This document shows, one piece after another, positions 1 to 10,024 of a DNA stretch of 64,000 nucleotides. This stretch comes from Conexibacter woesei Iso977N (lineage in GTDB: Bacteria; Actinomycetota; Thermoleophilia; Solirubrobacterales; Solirubrobacteraceae). The first letter of the stretch is position 1; each line of letters starts with the position of its first letter. The position numbers and the translations under genes are program-made. Location of the stretch: NCBI RefSeq assembly GCF_000424625.1, contig NZ_AUKG01000002.1:310001-374000 (forward strand). The letters are read 5' to 3'. The notes under the pieces were generated by a model. That model was not told the DNA's origin and ran no database searches. It was given only the letters and a program-made list of their open reading frames with translations.

Positions 1-36
1 CGTCGGACGCGGTCACTGAGGGTACGGCCGCGCCGA

Positions 37-1158
37 ATGCAGGCCGTCATCCTCGTAGGTGGTGAAGGCACGCGGCTGCGGCCGCTGACCTCCAACCAGC
101 CCAAGCCGGTCATCACGCTGGTCGACCGGCCGTTCCTGGTGTACATGCTCGAGTGGCTGCGCGGCCACGGGGTCGACGACGTGATCCTGTCGTGCGGCTT
201 CGAGCCGACGAAGGTGCGCGAGGCGCTCGGCGACGGCAGCCGGCTCGGGATCAAGCTGCAGTACGTGGTCGAGCCCGAGCCGCGCGGGACCGCGGGCGCG
301 CTGCGCTACGCGGCCGACGAGCTGGGCGGGCTGGACGAGACGTTCCTGATGCTCAACGGCGACGTCCTGACCGACGTCGACGTCACCGCCCAGCTGCGCC
401 AGCACGCCGAGACCGGCGCGAGCGCGACGCTCGGCCTGGTCCCGGTCGACGACCCCAGCGCCTACGGGCTCGTGCTCTGTGACCCGACGTCCGCGGTCTC
501 CGGGTTCCTGGAGAAGCCGGCGCCGTCGCAGCTGCGCGGGATCGACCGCTATTACATCTCGGCCGGGATCTACGTCCTGGAGCCGAGCGTGCTCGACATG
601 ATCCCGTCCGGCCAGGAGGTGTCGATCGAGCGCACGATCTGGCCCGCGCTGGTCGGCAACGGGCTGCACGGCTCGCAGGCCGACGGCGCCTACTGGATGG
701 ACATCGGGACGCCCGAGCGCTACCTGCAGGGCACGTTCGACATCCTCGAGGGCAACGTCCGGACCGCGGTCGCCGAGCGGATGGGCGCCGGGTACACGGC
801 GCTGGCCGACGGCGTCAGGGTCGACGGGCGCGTCGTCCCGCCGGCGGTCGTCGGCGCGGGCTCGTCGATCGGCGCGGGCGCGCACATCGGCTCGCTCGTC
901 GTGCTCGGCGAGGGCGTGACGGTCGGCGAGGGCGCGCGCGTCGAGCGCTCCGTGGTGCTCGACGGCGTCAGGGTCGGCCGCGGCGCGGTCCTGCAGGACT
1001 GCATCGTCGCGGCGGGCGTCGAGATCGCCGACGGCGCGGTGGTTCGCGGCGGCGCGGTGCTCGGCGAGGGCGTGCGTGTCGGCGCCGGCAACATCCTCTC
1101 GGCGGGCATCAAGGTGTTCCCCGGAACGGACCTCCCGGCGGGCGCGATCAAGTTCTGA
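37..1158 (+). CDS. NDP-sugar pyrophosphorylase (mannose-1-P guanylyltransferase-like) with left-handed beta-helix tail
   Basis: This cytosolic enzyme is predicted to join a sugar 1-phosphate to a nucleoside triphosphate, giving an NDP-sugar for glycan synthesis. The 373-residue protein opens with the nucleotide-binding signature GGEGTRLRPLT at residues 8-18, then KPVI, and LNGD near residue 108 (metal/nucleotide site). From about residue 255 the chain becomes hexapeptide repeats rich in Gly, Ala and Val, typical of the trimerising left-handed beta-helix of GMPP and GlmU-like enzymes. No clear Shine-Dalgarno precedes the ATG at 37. A TACGGC box lies 8 nt upstream. The next gene, a phosphoglucose/phosphomannose isomerase, starts about 40 nt downstream and would feed it sugar phosphates, so a GDP-mannose role is favoured, but the sequence alone does not separate GDP-mannose from dTDP- or UDP-glucose. 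Confidence 0.85.
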   Translation: MQAVILVGGEGTRLRPLTSNQPKPVITLVDRPFLVYMLEWLRGHGVDDVILSCGFEPTKVREALGDGSRLGIKLQYVVEPEPRGTAGALRYAADELGGLDETFLMLNGDVLTDVDVTAQLRQHAETGASATLGLVPVDDPSAYGLVLCDPTSAVSGFLEKPAPSQLRGIDRYYISAGIYVLEPSVLDMIPSGQEVSIERTIWPALVGNGLHGSQADGAYWMDIGTPERYLQGTFDILEGNVRTAVAERMGAGYTALADGVRVDGRVVPPAVVGAGSSIGAGAHIGSLVVLGEGVTVGEGARVERSVVLDGVRVGRGAVLQDCIVAAGVEIADGAVVRGGAVLGEGVRVGAGNILSAGIKVFPGTDLPAGAIKF

Positions 1159-1198
1159 TGTGATTCATCGTCGTGCGGGCGACCGAGGGGATGGCGGC

Positions 1199-2260
1199 AT
1201 GACGACGACGAACGTGGATCTCGATCGCGAGAGCATCGGGCAGATCGACAGCACCGACCAGCTCACCGACGTGCTCGCGATCCCGGAGCACCTGCGTGAC
1301 GCGCTGTGGAAGGCGGAGTCGGCGCAGCTCTCCAACTGGGACTCGCCGGCCGGCCTCGTGGTCGCCGGCATGGGCGGCTCGGCGATCGGCGGCGCCCTGG
1401 CGCGCGCGGCGCTGGGCGACACGGCCTCGCGGCCGATCCTGAGCGCGCGGGCCTACGGCCTGCCGCCGTGGACGACGCCGGACACGACCGTGCTGTGCTC
1501 GTCCTACTCGGGCGACACCGAGGAGACCTTGGCCTGCTACGAGGCGGCGGGCGCCCTGGGCGCCAAGCGCGTCGTGGCGACGTCCGGCGGCCAGCTCGCC
1601 GAGCAGGCGCGCGCCGACGGCGTCCCGGTGATCCCGGTCGCCGGCGGCCTGCAGCCGCGCGCGGCGGTCGCCTACATGGCGGTCGCGGCCCTGGAGGTCG
1701 CGGCGCGCTGCGGCTGCGGCCCGCGGATGAACTCCGACATCGACGTCGCCGCCGAGCACCTCGAGGAGCTCGTCGTCGAGTGGGGGCCGGAGGCCGCCGA
1801 GGACACCGTCGCCAAGTCGCTGGCCCGCGGGCTGGTCGGCACCGTGCCGGTCATCTACGGCGCGGGCACGACGACGACGATCGCCTACCGCTGGAAGACG
1901 CAGCTCAACGAGAACGCGAAGGTCCCGGCGTTCTGGCACGAGCTGCCCGAGGCCGACCACAACGAGCTCGTCGGCTGGACCGGCGCGGCCGAGCTGGGCA
2001 GGTTCGGCGCGGTGTTCCTGGAGGACTCCGACACGCACCCGCGGATCGAGGATCGCGTCGAGCTGACCGAGGGCCTGATCCGCGAGGCGGCGACCGCGAC
2101 GTTCCGGGTGCCGACGCGCGGGACCTCGTCGTTCGAGCGCGTGTTCTCGCTGGTCCTGCTGGGCGATCTCGTGAGCGTCTACCTGGCCGCGCTGCGCGGC
2201 GTGGACCCGGGCCCGGTGGCGAACATCGAGTCGCTCAAGGAGCAGCTGGCGCAGAAGTAG
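1199..2260 (+). CDS. Bifunctional phosphoglucose/phosphomannose isomerase
   Basis: The enzyme interconverts fructose-6-phosphate with glucose-6-phosphate and mannose-6-phosphate. The chosen ATG at 1199 follows GAGGGG at 1185-1190 with good spacing and gives 353 residues, the usual size of this PGI/PMI family. The phosphosugar-binding SIS fold shows as GMGGSAIGG at residues 57-65 and SSYSGDTEET about 45 residues later. The conserved WxxxLNENAK-type region (KTQLNENAKVPAFWHELPE) is present in the second SIS domain. It lies directly after an NDP-sugar pyrophosphorylase and is probably co-transcribed with it, forming a route from fructose-6-phosphate towards an NDP-sugar, though a phosphomannomutase is missing from this window. 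The open frame continues further upstream, but that part overlaps the previous gene and has no family similarity. Confidence 0.9.
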   Translation: MTTTNVDLDRESIGQIDSTDQLTDVLAIPEHLRDALWKAESAQLSNWDSPAGLVVAGMGGSAIGGALARAALGDTASRPILSARAYGLPPWTTPDTTVLCSSYSGDTEETLACYEAAGALGAKRVVATSGGQLAEQARADGVPVIPVAGGLQPRAAVAYMAVAALEVAARCGCGPRMNSDIDVAAEHLEELVVEWGPEAAEDTVAKSLARGLVGTVPVIYGAGTTTTIAYRWKTQLNENAKVPAFWHELPEADHNELVGWTGAAELGRFGAVFLEDSDTHPRIEDRVELTEGLIREAATATFRVPTRGTSSFERVFSLVLLGDLVSVYLAALRGVDPGPVANIESLKEQLAQK

Positions 2261-2332
2261 GCGTCGTGCGCCTGACGGCGTACGACGTGTGGGGTCAAGC
2301 GGGACGGCGTCGCTCCGATCACCCGGGGCGAC

Positions 2333-5300
2333 GTGGACCGCCGCCGCCCTGTCCTCCTGTGCCTCGCGCTGCTCTGCGCCGGGATCGCCGCCTTCGGTGC
2401 GACCCCGGCGGGCGCCGCCACGCTGTCGTTGAACGGCTCGGCGTTCGCCGTGGCCGCCGGGGCGGGGGAGACCAACACCTACACCTTGACGGTCTCCTCG
2501 ACCTACGTGGAGGTCGGGTTCGGCGTCTCCGGCCAGCTGACGACGGCGACCGGCTACTGCTACCTGCGCACGGCGACCGCGCTGCGCTGCGCGCGCCCGA
2601 GCGCGATGAGCTTCGACCTCGGCGACGGCGACGACCGCCTCACGGTCACGGGCTCGTCGGCGCTGCCGCTGACGATCGCCGACGGCGCGGGCAACGACGT
2701 GATCTCCGGCGGCGCCGGGGCGGACACGTTCACCGACGGGCCGGGCGACGACACCTTCAACGGCGGCTCCGGCGACGACCGCCTCGTCGCGGACGCCGGC
2801 GCCGACGGCGCCGACACGTTCAACGGCGGCGCGGGAACCGACACGGTGGACTACTCGGCGCGCACGGCGCCGGTGACCCTGACCGGCGAGGGCGACCAAC
2901 TGGGCGCCGACGTCGAGAAGCTCGTCGGCGGCGCGGGCGACGACACGCTGGCGGCAACGCCGACCATGACGTCGCTCGAGGGTGGCCCCGGCGACGACCA
3001 CCTGAGCGCTTCGGGCGCCGCGACCGCGCTGCTCGGCGGCGACGGCGACGACGTCCTGACGACGACCGCGCTCGGCGGCTCGCTGAGCGGCGGCGCGGGC
3101 GACGACCAGCTGACCGTCCTCGGGACGCTGCCGGTGTCCGGGAACGTCCCGGCGACGACGCTCGACGGCGGGGACGGCGCCGACGTCCTCAAGGGCGGCG
3201 CCGGTCCCGACAAGCTCGACGGCGGCGCCGGAGCCGACACGCTCCTCGGCGGTGCGGGCAACGACACCTTGACCGGCGGCGACGGCGCCGACGCGCTCGA
3301 CGGCGGCGCCGGGAACAACACCCTCGACGGTGGCGACGGCAACGACACGCTGACCGCGGTCCCGAGCGCCGGCGCTGCGGGCAACAACACCATGTCGGGC
3401 GGCGCGGGCGACGACAAGCTGACGGCCGGCGCGGGCAACACCACCATGTCGGGCGGTGACGGCAACGACGCGCTGACGGTGACCGGCGGGACGGGCGCGC
3501 TCGACGGGGGCGCCGGGAACGACGTCCTGACCGGCGCCGCGGGCAGCGACACGCTCACCGGCGGCGACGGCAACGACCGCATCGACGCGGGCGCGGGCAA
3601 CAACATCATCAACGGCGGCGCGGGCGATGACGCGGTCACCGCGGGCGCGGGCAGCGACGCGGTCAGCGGTGGCGACGGCGACGACACGCTCGACGCGGGC
3701 GCGGGCAACGACACGCTCGACGGCGGCAGCGGCGACGACGTCCTGCTCGCGGGCGCGGGCTTCGACCGCGCCTCCGGCGGTGGCGGGGCCGACCAGGTCG
3801 CCGGCGGCGACGGCAACGACGCGCTCTCCGGCAACGACGGCAACGACACGCTCGACGGGGGCGCGGGCGACGACGTCCTCGACGGCGGCACCGGCGACGA
3901 CGTCCTGCGCGGCGGCGACGGCAACGACACGCTCACCGGTAGCGACGGCGACGACGCGCTGGCGGGCGACAACGGCGACGACCAGTTGACCGGCGGCGCG
4001 GGCGCCGACGCGATGGCCGGCGGCGACGGGCGCGACCAGGTCTCCTACGCGGGCCGGACCGACGCGGTCGCGCTGACCCTCGACGGCCAGGCGAACGACG
4101 GCGCGGCGGGCGAGGGCGACAGCATCGCCTCCGACGTCGAGGCGCTGATCGGCGGCAGCGGCGACGACCGCTTCGTCGGCGGCCCGGGTGCCAACCTCCT
4201 GCGCGGCGGCCCCGGGACCGACACGGTGGACTACTCCGGCGCGACCGCGGGCGTCAGCGTGACCCTCGACAACCAGGGCAACGACGGCACGCCGGGCGAG
4301 GGCGACGACGTCCGCGAGGCCGAGCACGTCATCGGCTCGCCGTTCGACGACACGCTCGTCGGCGGCCCCGAGGCCGACACGCTCGAGGGCGGCGCGGGCG
4401 ACGACCTGCTCGACGGCGGCGCCGGCCCGGACGTCCTGCTCGGCGGCGACGGCTTCCACGACCGCGTCAGCTACGCGGCGCGCACGACCGGCGTGACCGT
4501 CACGCTCGACGGCGCCGCCGACGGCGGCGAGCCCGGCGAGGGCGACCTCGTCGGCGCCGACGTCGAGGACGTCACCGGCTCGGCGGGCAACGACGTGCTG
4601 CGCGGCGGCGACGGCCCCAACGTCCTGTCCGGCGGCCCGGGCAACGACACCGTCAACGGCGCGGGCGGCGACGACCTGATCTCCGGCGGCAGCGGCAACG
4701 ACAACCTGATCGGCGGCCCCGGCACCGACGCGATCGGCGCCTTCGACGGCGGCGGCGCCGACGTCGTCACCTGCGACGGCTCGGACGTCGCGACGGTCGA
4801 CGGCAAGGACAAGGCCTCCGGCTGCGCGTTCCTGCTCAAGCAGGCCAAGGCCGGCCCGGCGCCCAAGGCCGCCCAGGTCGGCGCCTCGACCGCCAAGACC
4901 GCGCGCGCCGCCTCGGTCGGCCTCGCGCGCGCCGCGTCGGTCCCGGTCGCGACGGCCGCCGCCGACAAGCACCCCGGCGGCAGGACCGCCGCGGCGCGTC
5001 CCGTCGTCCGCCACGGCGGCTCCGGCGTGGACGTCCTGCGCGGCCGCGCGGGCGACGACCGCCTCACCGGCGGGCGCGGCAACGACGTGCTCTGGGGCGG
5101 CGCGGGCAACGACGACCTCGACGGCGGCTTCGGCCACGACGCGCTGCACGGCGGCACCGGCACCGACAACCTGCACGGCGACGAGGCCCCGGACGTCCTG
5201 GACGGCGGCCCCGGCGACGACGCGCTCTACGGCGACACCGGCGGCGACGCCGTCAGCGGCGGCGCCGGCAACGACACGCTCGCGGGCGGCTCCGGCGACG

Positions 5301-6196
5301 ACAGGCTCGACGGCGGCACCGGCAACGACGACCTCAGCGGCGGCTTCGGCCACGACACCCTGCTCGGCGGCGCGGGCGCCGACGACCTCGACGGCGGCGA
5401 GGCGCTCGACAAGCTCGACGGCGGCGCTGGCAACGACACGCTCGACGGCGGCTCCGGCGCGGACGTCGTCAACGGCGGCGACGGCGACGACGTCGTCGCG
5501 GGCGGCTCCGGCCGCGACACGCTGCTCGGCGGCCCCGGCAACGACACCGTCGAGGCCAACGACCGCGGCGCCGACGAGCGCATCGACTGCGGCCCCGGCG
5601 ACGACACGCTGCTGATCGACCCGGCCAACGCGGCCGGCGGCGGCTCCGACCGCCAGCTGATCAAGCAGGGCGGCGTGACCGGCTGCGAGCACATCGTCGA
5701 GGCCCAGCCGCCGGCCAAGAACCCGCTCGCGGGCGTCCAGGTCCTGACCTCGGACTCCGGCGACGCCGTCCGCGGCGGCGACCGCGACGACAAGCTGCTC
5801 GGCGGCGCGGGCGGCGACGTCCTCGACGGCACGCGCGGCAACGACCTGCTCTGGGGCGACCGCGACCCCGGCACCGCGGCGCCCGACATCCTGCTCGGCG
5901 GCGAGGGCGACGACACGATCTACGGCGGCGGCGGGCCCGACTACGTCGACGGCGGCCCCGGCAACGATGTGCTCCAGGGCGACGACGGCCCGGACGTCAT
6001 CCGCGGCGGCGCCGGCAACGATGTGATCCGCCCCGGCCGCGGCGCCGACATCGTGCGCGCGGGCTCCGGCGACGACGTCATCCACGCGGGCGCCGACGGC
6101 TCCGGCGACGTGATCGACTGCGGCCCGGGCAACGACGTCGCCGAGATCGACCCGGGCGACAAGGTCACCGGCTGCGAGACGGTCAAGCGCAAGTAG
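2333..6196 (+). CDS. Secreted RTX (hemolysin-type calcium-binding repeat) protein
   Basis: This 1287-residue protein starts at GTG 2333 with a signal peptide (MDRRRPVLLCLALL to about residue 29, ending AGAA). Most of the chain is nonapeptide GGxGxDxLx repeats, the parallel beta-roll that folds on binding calcium outside the cell. Repeats fill residues 110-820. An Ala/Lys-rich linker without repeats (about residues 835-895) separates them from a second block that runs almost to the end. Three segments of the form CGPGxD...GCE (or CDGSD...GC) close repeat blocks, at about residues 818-840, 1086-1125 and 1261-1283, each with two cysteines that could form a disulfide cap. Unlike Gram-negative RTX toxins it has a Sec signal and no adjacent type I exporter. 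Function unknown; adhesion or envelope structure is a guess. The long open frames on the opposite strand arise from the biased repeat DNA. Confidence 0.9.
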   Translation: MDRRRPVLLCLALLCAGIAAFGATPAGAATLSLNGSAFAVAAGAGETNTYTLTVSSTYVEVGFGVSGQLTTATGYCYLRTATALRCARPSAMSFDLGDGDDRLTVTGSSALPLTIADGAGNDVISGGAGADTFTDGPGDDTFNGGSGDDRLVADAGADGADTFNGGAGTDTVDYSARTAPVTLTGEGDQLGADVEKLVGGAGDDTLAATPTMTSLEGGPGDDHLSASGAATALLGGDGDDVLTTTALGGSLSGGAGDDQLTVLGTLPVSGNVPATTLDGGDGADVLKGGAGPDKLDGGAGADTLLGGAGNDTLTGGDGADALDGGAGNNTLDGGDGNDTLTAVPSAGAAGNNTMSGGAGDDKLTAGAGNTTMSGGDGNDALTVTGGTGALDGGAGNDVLTGAAGSDTLTGGDGNDRIDAGAGNNIINGGAGDDAVTAGAGSDAVSGGDGDDTLDAGAGNDTLDGGSGDDVLLAGAGFDRASGGGGADQVAGGDGNDALSGNDGNDTLDGGAGDDVLDGGTGDDVLRGGDGNDTLTGSDGDDALAGDNGDDQLTGGAGADAMAGGDGRDQVSYAGRTDAVALTLDGQANDGAAGEGDSIASDVEALIGGSGDDRFVGGPGANLLRGGPGTDTVDYSGATAGVSVTLDNQGNDGTPGEGDDVREAEHVIGSPFDDTLVGGPEADTLEGGAGDDLLDGGAGPDVLLGGDGFHDRVSYAARTTGVTVTLDGAADGGEPGEGDLVGADVEDVTGSAGNDVLRGGDGPNVLSGGPGNDTVNGAGGDDLISGGSGNDNLIGGPGTDAIGAFDGGGADVVTCDGSDVATVDGKDKASGCAFLLKQAKAGPAPKAAQVGASTAKTARAASVGLARAASVPVATAAADKHPGGRTAAARPVVRHGGSGVDVLRGRAGDDRLTGGRGNDVLWGGAGNDDLDGGFGHDALHGGTGTDNLHGDEAPDVLDGGPGDDALYGDTGGDAVSGGAGNDTLAGGSGDDRLDGGTGNDDLSGGFGHDTLLGGAGADDLDGGEALDKLDGGAGNDTLDGGSGADVVNGGDGDDVVAGGSGRDTLLGGPGNDTVEANDRGADERIDCGPGDDTLLIDPANAAGGGSDRQLIKQGGVTGCEHIVEAQPPAKNPLAGVQVLTSDSGDAVRGGDRDDKLLGGAGGDVLDGTRGNDLLWGDRDPGTAAPDILLGGEGDDTIYGGGGPDYVDGGPGNDVLQGDDGPDVIRGGAGNDVIRPGRGADIVRAGSGDDVIHAGADGSGDVIDCGPGNDVAEIDPGDKVTGCETVKRK

Positions 6197-6233
6197 CGCA
6201 TGGGCGTGCCCGCGCGCGGGCACGGGGACGAGC

Positions 6234-6761
6234 ATGGCCTTCCTGCTCCGCCTGCCGCTGTTGCTGCTCGAGCTCCTGCTGCGCCGCCTGTTCGGCGGCG
6301 ACGACGGACCGAACGCGACCTACTCGCCCGCGCCGAGCGGGGCCGACTACGTCGCCGAGACCGACGACGTCCCGCCGGTCGCCTTCACGGGCGGCGTCGG
6401 CACGCCGTCGTCCAACGGCGCGCCGCCGCCGACCGCCGAGGAGGCGATCGAGCGCCGGTTCGCGCGCGAGGCGGCCGAGCGCGAGAGCGAGGCCGGCGGC
6501 AACGTCCCGCCGCCGACGCCGCTGCGCCCGATCCACGACGGCCACCTCGACACGACGCCGGAGCCGGTCGAATCCTTCGGCGAGCCCAACGACGTGCGCG
6601 GGACGATCGTCATCGACGAGCCGTGGCCGGGCTACGACGGCGACACCGCGGGATCGATCGTCGCGCGGCTGAGGGACGCCGACGGCGCGACCAAGGGCGT
6701 CGTCGCGCTCTACGAGCGCGCCAACAAGGGCCGCAGGACGGTCCTGAAGGCCGCGTCCTGA
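6234..6761 (+). CDS. Hypothetical protein with hydrophobic N-terminus and C-terminal YER-motif domain
   Basis: The 175-residue protein begins with a short hydrophobic stretch (MAFLLRLPLLLLELLLRRLF) that may be a signal anchor. A Pro/Ala-rich linker follows. The last 45 residues carry PWPGYDGDTAGSIVARL, then VALYERANKGRRTVLKAA. That tail matches the C-terminal repeats of the ferritin-like protein at 30169-31137 (PWPGYDELTAAEI, RSYERDHKNRSSVLRAA). From memory it also resembles the C-terminal domain of actinobacterial lipid-droplet-associated proteins (DUF8129-like). The function of that domain is not known to me. It lies 37 nt after the RTX gene and may be co-transcribed with it. Confidence 0.6.
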   Translation: MAFLLRLPLLLLELLLRRLFGGDDGPNATYSPAPSGADYVAETDDVPPVAFTGGVGTPSSNGAPPPTAEEAIERRFAREAAERESEAGGNVPPPTPLRPIHDGHLDTTPEPVESFGEPNDVRGTIVIDEPWPGYDGDTAGSIVARLRDADGATKGVVALYERANKGRRTVLKAAS

Positions 6762-6770
6762 CACACCCGT

Positions 6771-6802
6771 CCAAACCTTGACACGATCGTGGTAAGGTTG
6801 GG
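6771..6802. promoter_or_regulatory. Palindromic MerR-type operator overlapping the merR -10 box
   Basis: A dyad is centred near 6786/6787. The arms AACCTT (6774-6779) and AAGGTT (6794-6799) flank a perfect CACGATCGTG core (6782-6791), with only the two positions between core and arm mismatched on each side. Further pairing reaches 6771-6802 with one mismatch. The right arm contains TAAGGT (6793-6798), exactly 7 nt before the TTG start of the MerR-family gene, so it is both a likely -10 box and half of the operator. MerR-family proteins bind such dyads and usually autoregulate. That this MerR binds here is inferred from position. Confidence 0.6.
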
Positions 6803-6805
6803 GCG

Positions 6806-7200
6806 TTGACGGACGCCCTCACCATCCACGAGGCAGCGGAGACGACGGGCTGGTCCCCGCGCATGCTCCGCTACATCGAGCGCAACGGGCTGATCGAGCC
6901 CCAGCGCTCGGCAGCCGGCTACCGCCTGTACGGCGCGGCCGAGCTGCAGCGCCTGCGCACGCTCAAGGAGCTGCTCGGCGCCAATGACCTCGAGCTCGGT
7001 GACATCGGCTTCGCGCTGCGCCTGCGTCGCGACCCCGCACTTGCGGGCGCGGTGGAGGCGTGGTTCGAGGCCAGGCCCGAGCGGCCCGCCGACGTGCCCG
7101 CGGACAACTGGCTGTCCTTCGAGCAGGAGAAGCACTCCCGCCTGCTGGACGCCGTCCGCGCCCGACAGACCCCGACACCCACCACTTCCACGGAGACCGC

Positions 7201-7204
<4 letters not shown>
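6806..7204 (+). CDS. MerR-family transcriptional regulator
   Basis: This 132-residue protein has the MerR winged helix-turn-helix at its N-terminus: [20 protein letters not shown] then [15 protein letters not shown] (residues 5-42), followed by a long helix. The C-terminal part is short and has no cysteine, so a metal sensor of the MerR/CueR/ZntR type is unlikely. A small-molecule or redox-independent ligand is possible. It uses a TTG start at 6806, 7 nt after a TAAGGT box, with no Shine-Dalgarno, and so is probably leaderless. Its stop codon overlaps the ATG of S-adenosylhomocysteinase (ATGA at 7201-7204), which implies translational coupling and suggests it controls the methyl cycle genes behind it through the palindrome upstream. 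Confidence 0.85.
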
Positions 7205-8664
<1,460 letters not shown>

Positions 8665-8694
8665 AGCAGTCAGGGATCCGGCGGAGATACGTCG

Positions 8695-9939
8695 CTGAGC
8701 GACATCGCTGATCCCTCGCTCGCGGAGGCGGGCGGGACGAGCATCGAATGGGCGGATGCCCAGATGCCCGTCCTGCGCTCGCTCCGCGAGCGGTTCGGTG
8801 CCGAGCGCCCGCTCGAGGGGCTGACGGTCGGGGCGTGCCTGCACGTCACGGCCGAGACGGCCGGCCTCGTGCGGACGCTCGTCGCCGGTGGCGCGCAGGT
8901 CGCCCTGTGCGCCGCCAACCCGCTGGCCACGCAGGACGCGGTGGCCGCGGCCCTCTCGCAGCTCGATGGGGTCGAGGTGTTCGCCCGCCGCGGCGAGGAC
9001 CTCGACACCTACGCGGGCCACGTCGCCGACGTCCTGGACCGCGCCCCGCGCGTCACGCTCGACGACGGCGCCGACCTGCTGGTCACGCTGCACGCCGCGC
9101 GCCCCGACCTGCTGGAGGGGATGCTCGGCGGGACCGAGGAGACGACCTCCGGCCTCGTGCGCCTGCGCGCGATGCAGGCCGACGGGCGGTTGAACGTCCC
9201 CGTCCTCGCGGTCAACGAGGCGCGCGCCGAGCGCGTGTTCAACGACCACTACGGCACCGCGCAGTCGACGCTCGACGGCATCCTGCGCGCGACCAACCTG
9301 CTGCTCGCGGGCCGCACCGTCGTGGTCCTCGGCTACGGCCCGACCGGCCGCGGCATCGCGCTGCGCGCGCGGGGCGCGGGCGCGCAGGTCGTCGTCTGCG
9401 AGATCGACCCGATCGCCGGGCTCGACGCGCGGATGGAGGGCTTCGAGGTCATGCCGTCGCTGGAGGCCGCCGCGCGCGGGGACATCTTCATCACGGTCAC
9501 CGGTGCTCCGCACGTCCTCGGCGCCGCGCACTTCGAGCGCATGAAGGACGGCGCGGTGCTCGCCAACGCGGGCCACTTCGACGTCGAGATCGACCTCGGC
9601 GCGCTGCGCGCCGTGGGCGGCGACGGCGTCGCGGTCCGGCCGCTGGTCTCCCAGCACACGCTGCCCGACGGGCGGCGCCTGAACCTGCTGACCGCCGGCC
9701 GCGTCGTCAACCTCGCCGCGGGCGAGGGCCATCCGGCCTCGGTGATGGACCTGTCGTTCGCGCTGCAGGCACTGAGCGTCGAGCACCTCGCGCGCCACGG
9801 CGCGCAGCTGGGCGCCGGCGTCCACCCGGTCCCGGACGACATCGACCGCGAGGTCGCGCGCCTCAAGCTGGCCTCGCTCGGCATCGAGCTCGACGCGCTG
9901 ACCGCCGAGCAGCAGGCCTACCGCCGCTCCTGGGAGTAG
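8695..9939 (+). CDS. Short-type S-adenosylhomocysteinase paralogue with altered catalytic residues (probable CTG start)
   Basis: This 414-residue protein resembles the short SAHH found in archaea and Thermotoga: it lacks the insertion and the KPDHYRY tail of the copy upstream. The substrate-side His (ACLHVT), Asp (LDDGAD), Glu (GGTEETTSG) and NAD loop (GYGPTGRG) are kept. In the catalytic segment, however, the family pattern NDxxxKxxFDN reads NEARAERVFND: the essential Lys is Glu, the Asp is Asn and the next Asn is Asp. No ATG, GTG or TTG lies between the ahcY stop and the first ATG at 8764, yet the 23 codons before that ATG encode a conserved SAHH N-terminus (SDIADPSLAEAG, SIEWADAQMPVL). The best start is CTG 8695, 8 nt after GGAG (8683-8686). 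It may be a regulatory or altered-substrate paralogue. Confidence 0.8.
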   Translation: MSDIADPSLAEAGGTSIEWADAQMPVLRSLRERFGAERPLEGLTVGACLHVTAETAGLVRTLVAGGAQVALCAANPLATQDAVAAALSQLDGVEVFARRGEDLDTYAGHVADVLDRAPRVTLDDGADLLVTLHAARPDLLEGMLGGTEETTSGLVRLRAMQADGRLNVPVLAVNEARAERVFNDHYGTAQSTLDGILRATNLLLAGRTVVVLGYGPTGRGIALRARGAGAQVVVCEIDPIAGLDARMEGFEVMPSLEAAARGDIFITVTGAPHVLGAAHFERMKDGAVLANAGHFDVEIDLGALRAVGGDGVAVRPLVSQHTLPDGRRLNLLTAGRVVNLAAGEGHPASVMDLSFALQALSVEHLARHGAQLGAGVHPVPDDIDREVARLKLASLGIELDALTAEQQAYRRSWE

Positions 9940-9950
9940 GCGCGGGGCCG

Positions 9951-9966
9951 CTGGCCTTCCGGCCAG
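9951..9966 (+). terminator. GC-rich hairpin downstream of the SAHH operon
   Basis: CTGGCC (9951-9956), loop TTCC, GGCCAG (9961-9966) forms a tight hairpin 11 nt after the stop codon. There is no U-tract, so it is only a candidate terminator of the kind seen in high-GC genomes. Confidence 0.35.
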
Positions 9967-10024
9967 GTGGGGGCGGAGCGCGCGTAGTACCTTGCTGGGC
10001 TCTTCGCGAACTGGAGCCTCGCGT

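Noticed and set aside
2700-6150. A CRISPR array or tandem satellite in the repeated DNA
   Set aside because: The repeats are in-frame RTX nonapeptides with no uniform spacers, and they translate to a good protein.
1148-6235. A very long open frame on the minus strand opposite the RTX gene (about 1695 codons)
   Set aside because: It is antisense to three well-supported genes, lacks a start with a ribosome-binding site and is composed of repeats forced by GC bias and the RTX repeats. The same applies to other long antisense frames, for example opposite secA (14489-17533) and ahcY (6919-10074).
6778-6798. TTGACA (6778-6783) with TAAGGT (6793-6798) as a merR promoter
   Set aside because: The spacer is only 9 nt, far too short. 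TTGACA is part of the operator dyad. The -10 box is kept, but not this -35 box.
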